Source: Numida meleagris
Lineage: Eukaryota > Chordata > Aves > Galliformes > Numididae
Direction: 5' to 3'
NCBI RefSeq assembly: GCF_002078875.1
Contig: NC_034410.1
Coordinates: 38,936,797-39,000,796 of the forward strand
Length of the DNA stretch: 64,000 nt
Shown here: one piece after another, positions 61,031 through 64,000 of the stretch
Position numbering within the stretch: the first letter of the stretch is position 1
Layout: each line of letters begins with the position of its first letter
Position numbers and translations under genes: made by a program
The notes under the pieces: generated by a model
Seen by the model: the letters and a program-made list of their open reading frames with translations, nothing else
Told to the model about the DNA's origin: nothing
Databases searched by the model: none

Positions 61031-62169
61031 TCAGAGATGATTCTTCAAGCCCAGTTTGGAGGAGGTGCATCCTTTGAACTGGAAAGGTGTTGCTCAGTGT
61101 CCTGTAGACTGGTTGCTAGCAGGAACTTTGCTTTAGGTTGGAACAGGAGCGGAGCAGGAAGAAGCAGCCTGAAGCCTCCAGAAGGCTTGCAAATGAAATT
61201 CCAAGGATTAGATCCTACCTGAAGAGTCTAGGAGCAATTCACTGTAGCTGATGCCTTATGACGTCTCATTTAGCAATAGGAAACCAAAATTAGGTCCTGA
61301 GAGGTAAATGTGAATAGTATCTTTCATTTCCAGAAAGCAAGAATCTGGCTCACAAAGATTTTATTATTCAGGGTGCCACTTTCGATGCTAATTACTATTT
61401 GCAGGCTCATTACAGCTTCAGACTGACCTCTTCAAAGGAATGAGGGAGGATTTTCTGTTCATCTACCAGCGAAATTCAAACTCCTTTGAAAATCCCAGCT
61501 TGAAGGTATGAGGGCGCAGGCCAAATGTAAGTTCAGTCACTGTTTTGCCAAAGCCTCTTTCAGTATCCAAACCTACACTATGTGCTGCTGTTGGTGTACA
61601 TAAGTTGGGCCTAAGGGATGTTACAAAATCTGACATCTGACCAAAACAGCCTAGCTGGAAGGGAAGGGGCTGCTTCCCTAAGGGAGCTGGAATAAGCTGT
61701 GCTGGCCAAGCACAGTCATTCATCAGCACAGCGTGCTGAAACACTTGCTGGTTCAAATGGGAATTTGGAAGTCCTGATGTTAAACTTACTAACGTAGATG
61801 GTATACACGCAGCATTTTCAATACAAAGTTCATGTTATAAGAAAAGCTGGCCTGCTCAATTGCAGATTATATTTCTATTAGCCAAGTACCTTGACACAGA
61901 CCTTGGCTTAACATACTTGATATTGCACAACTGAAACTCTTCTGTACACTTGATGAAGAACTCATTGGGACTCCGTTGGATCTCTGCCCTCATTTTTTTG
62001 GTTAAACTTAAGCACTTTTTGAAGGTTAAATCACGACTAAATCACAATTTTACTTTCTGCAACCCAAGCAGCCAGATTAGGTTTAAATTAGCCTCTCCTT
62101 GTCCCCCCACTACTTGAATGGATTTACTCTGTGTTTAAGTACAGTAAAAAAGGATTGAGTAATTTCTTC

Positions 62170-62195
62170 CTTTTTTTAATTTTTTTTTTTTTAAT
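62170..62195. repeat. T-rich tract
   Basis: T7, AA, then T13. Low complexity. Confidence 0.8.
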
Positions 62196-63461
62196 GAATA
62201 TCAGCATACTTTTCTTCCTTCTCAAGTTTTCCAGGAGCATGCATTTTTTTGTGACATGTCCCAGGAAGAACTTTTTCTTTTTTTCCTGTATTTCAGCTCT
62301 TACAGCAATATTATGTATAACTTGTAGAATTTGAGTCTATGAGCATGAATTTTCCAGTTTCACACAGCTGACCTCTTGAAATCCACTGAGAAGGTGTTTA
62401 GATCTACTTATTGTACTCAAGAGTTGCATCTTCCAACTGTAGGTTACTTTTAAGGTTGTGAAAAGTTTCCTACTCTACTTTCAAAAGTGTTCTGGTGCTG
62501 AAAGCAGGCTGCAAATATTTTGTGAACCACTGGGCTGATGCTTGCAGAGAGGTGAAGCAATGTGAAAATTGACCTGGCTTTTGCATATGCGTCAGCCTGG
62601 TAGTCAGCCTGGCTTGGCAACTTGTCTTTGACCTAACGAGGTGTCAGAAATTGTTTAGTGCTCACGGAGGGATTTTCTGCCCAGAATAATCGCAGAGACC
62701 TGGAGATATATGCTGAAGCCTCAAGTTCTGTGTCTTTCAGTTTTGGGGGTAAAATCTGAATGGATAAATGAGATTATGTCAAAATGTAATTTGAGAGGCT
62801 TGGGTATTTAGGGAGGAGTGCCATTTTTCCCCCCTTCATTTCCCCAGATGAGTGTCTAAGAGGACTGTGAAGATGGAAAATTTTGGAATAATGGTGCTAC
62901 TTTCTTGATGCCTTTTGCCTGGAAAATGGAGACAGACAAAAGCAAATTGTGTTTGTTTGAGTCGATTTATTAGCTAGTGCTTGGGAGGCAGCCAGGCTTC
63001 TTTCTTAGTTTTATTTAAGGAAGAGCCAGTAATCTCTATATAGTCCCTGAATTTCTGCTGCTTTCCTCTAATGCTTAAATATGAATTGTATTTTATCCAA
63101 TTACAAATTTTTATTTATTGTGTTGCTTCTCTATTAATGAATTTCCTTGTGTTCATTTACCTGTTCAAATCCTTTTCATTGAAAAATGCTGTCTGTTCTT
63201 AGTGCTCATATTATTTATTCTAGGAAGTTCTGTAGTCCTCTGTAGTCTGTGATTGAGAATAAACTGCGACTAAGCAAAGTAATTTATGTAAGAATATTAT
63301 ATTAACTTCTGTAAGTGATGTCACCTCACTATTCACTTTTGATGACATATCCGTAGCACTGAACAAAAGCAGACATAAATGAGTACCCTTCTGACCAGCT
63401 CTCTTATGTGACTGAAGTAAGTGGGAAGATTTGTATGTATGGGAGAAAAGAACAGTATCTT

Positions 63462-63522
63462 TAAAAAAAAAAAAAAAAGAGAAAGAAAAAGAAAAAAAAG
63501 AAAAAGAAAAAGAAAAAAAAAG
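63462..63522. repeat. A16 run followed by (GAAAAA)n purine tract
   Basis: Sixty bases that are purine-only on the plus strand, with units GAAA, GAAAAA and GAAAAAAAA. A 69-codon frame on each strand crosses it (lysine/arginine-rich on plus, phenylalanine/leucine-rich on minus), and both are artefacts of the repeat. Confidence 0.92.
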
Positions 63523-64000
63523 ATTTCTAATGTGTTACACAAATATATTGCATCTATTATTTTTCCAAGTTCATTAGCCTCATCTTCTACAAAAAGTAAT
63601 CAACAGCTATCTTGTAAAGCAGCCCTTTAATTGTAGGATCTTTGCTTGACTTTCTCAGTAAATCACAACAAGTGCACTGCTGTCATGATGGAATTGTACC
63701 TCTGTGCACCCACAGCTCTGTCCTTCCACAACTGGAAGAAATACTTGGGGTTTTCCCAGGGATGTGACTTTGTCATGGAAACTGCGCTCCCTACTAGTAA
63801 AATTGTGAACATTTTCAATTTCCTCATGGGAAGAAGGAGAATAAAATTAATTCCAAAGCTGAAAATGTTGAATGGCATTCCCAGACTCACTGGTGGTTTA
63901 TATAACGGAATCTGTCACTTCAGAAAATTCATAACCCAATCTCTCTTCATAGTACAAGCAGTCTTATAATTTAACAGCATAAGAAAATTCAAGAATGCCA
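63523..64000. other. non-coding end of window, no gene recognised
   Basis: A 107-codon plus-strand frame (63646-63969) covers most of this end, with an overlapping 75-codon minus-strand frame. I recognise no domain, and start-site context and composition give no support. It may be chance, although its length in AT-rich DNA makes it worth a homology search. Confidence 0.35.

Larger units (their letters stand above)
58961..63461. other. non-coding stretch, no gene recognised
   Basis: The first part may be the 3' side of the LINE relic. A 127-codon plus-strand frame at 59129-59512 lies there, but I could not match it to any reverse-transcriptase C-terminus. Further on are an A-run near 60066-60085, a 10-bp hairpin at 60266-60290, a 23/24-bp tandem duplication at 60984-61030, and T-rich tracts at 62170-62195 and 62268-62284. 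Confidence 0.45.

Noticed and set aside
63333..63630. Lysine/arginine-rich and phenylalanine-rich frames on opposite strands
   Set aside because: Both are translations of the A/GAAAAA simple repeat.
1..64000. Search for tRNA, rRNA, CRISPR arrays, LTR retrovirus pairs and prokaryotic operons
   Set aside because: None seen. There is no paired LTR with primer-binding site, no regular spaced repeat array, no cloverleaf and no dense collinear coding frames.

Overview
The window looks like vertebrate, most probably avian (likely galliform) nuclear DNA. It is AT-rich, lacks long reading frames, has the texture of introns or intergenic DNA, and carries the two repeat classes expected of a bird. These are 5'-truncated CR1 LINE copies with the typical 3' end (GGTCCCTTCCAA followed by ATTCTGTG octamers) and a mariner copy whose transposase resembles the chicken Galluhop/Mariner1 type. 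No bacterial, phage, plasmid or organellar feature is visible. No tRNA, rRNA or CRISPR array was recognised, and no reading frame exceeds 135 codons. I could not recognise any host protein-coding gene. The short frames present behave like chance frames or lie inside repeats.

Layout. Positions 1-1984 are unannotated single-copy-like DNA. Two 5'-truncated CR1 3' ends lie in the same orientation at about 1985-2475. Positions 2.5-46.4 kb are mostly non-coding, broken only by microsatellites and homopolymers: (CA)n at 8.3 kb, (TGAG)n at 19.4 kb, a (CCTT)-rich tract at 21.5 kb, (AAAT)n at 23.6 kb and (AT)18 at 36.7 kb. This stretch also has several perfect hairpins, two weak candidate exons (13520-13557 and 15860-15969), and several blocks dense in homeodomain, OCT, SOX and FOX-like motifs that could be conserved regulatory elements. 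A third CR1 end lies at 46372-46491.

The richest locus is 48355-49600. A decayed hAT (Charlie-like) transposon on the minus strand has a 557-bp, internally deleted mariner inserted in its 3' end. The hAT transposase C-terminal dimerisation domain can still be read across two frameshifts. At 58270-58960 three reverse-transcriptase blocks in the right order and spacing mark a heavily decayed non-LTR retrotransposon on the plus strand. I think its lineage is not CR1. The window ends after a strand-asymmetric (GAAAAA)n tract at 63.5 kb.

No set of genes works together here. The identifiable content is a layered record of transposon insertions in non-coding DNA plus unproven regulatory candidates. 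Nothing in the sequence supports an intact novel system. The items most worth following up are the nested hAT/mariner composite, the decayed reverse transcriptase, the paired candidate exons and the motif-dense block at 35.8 kb.
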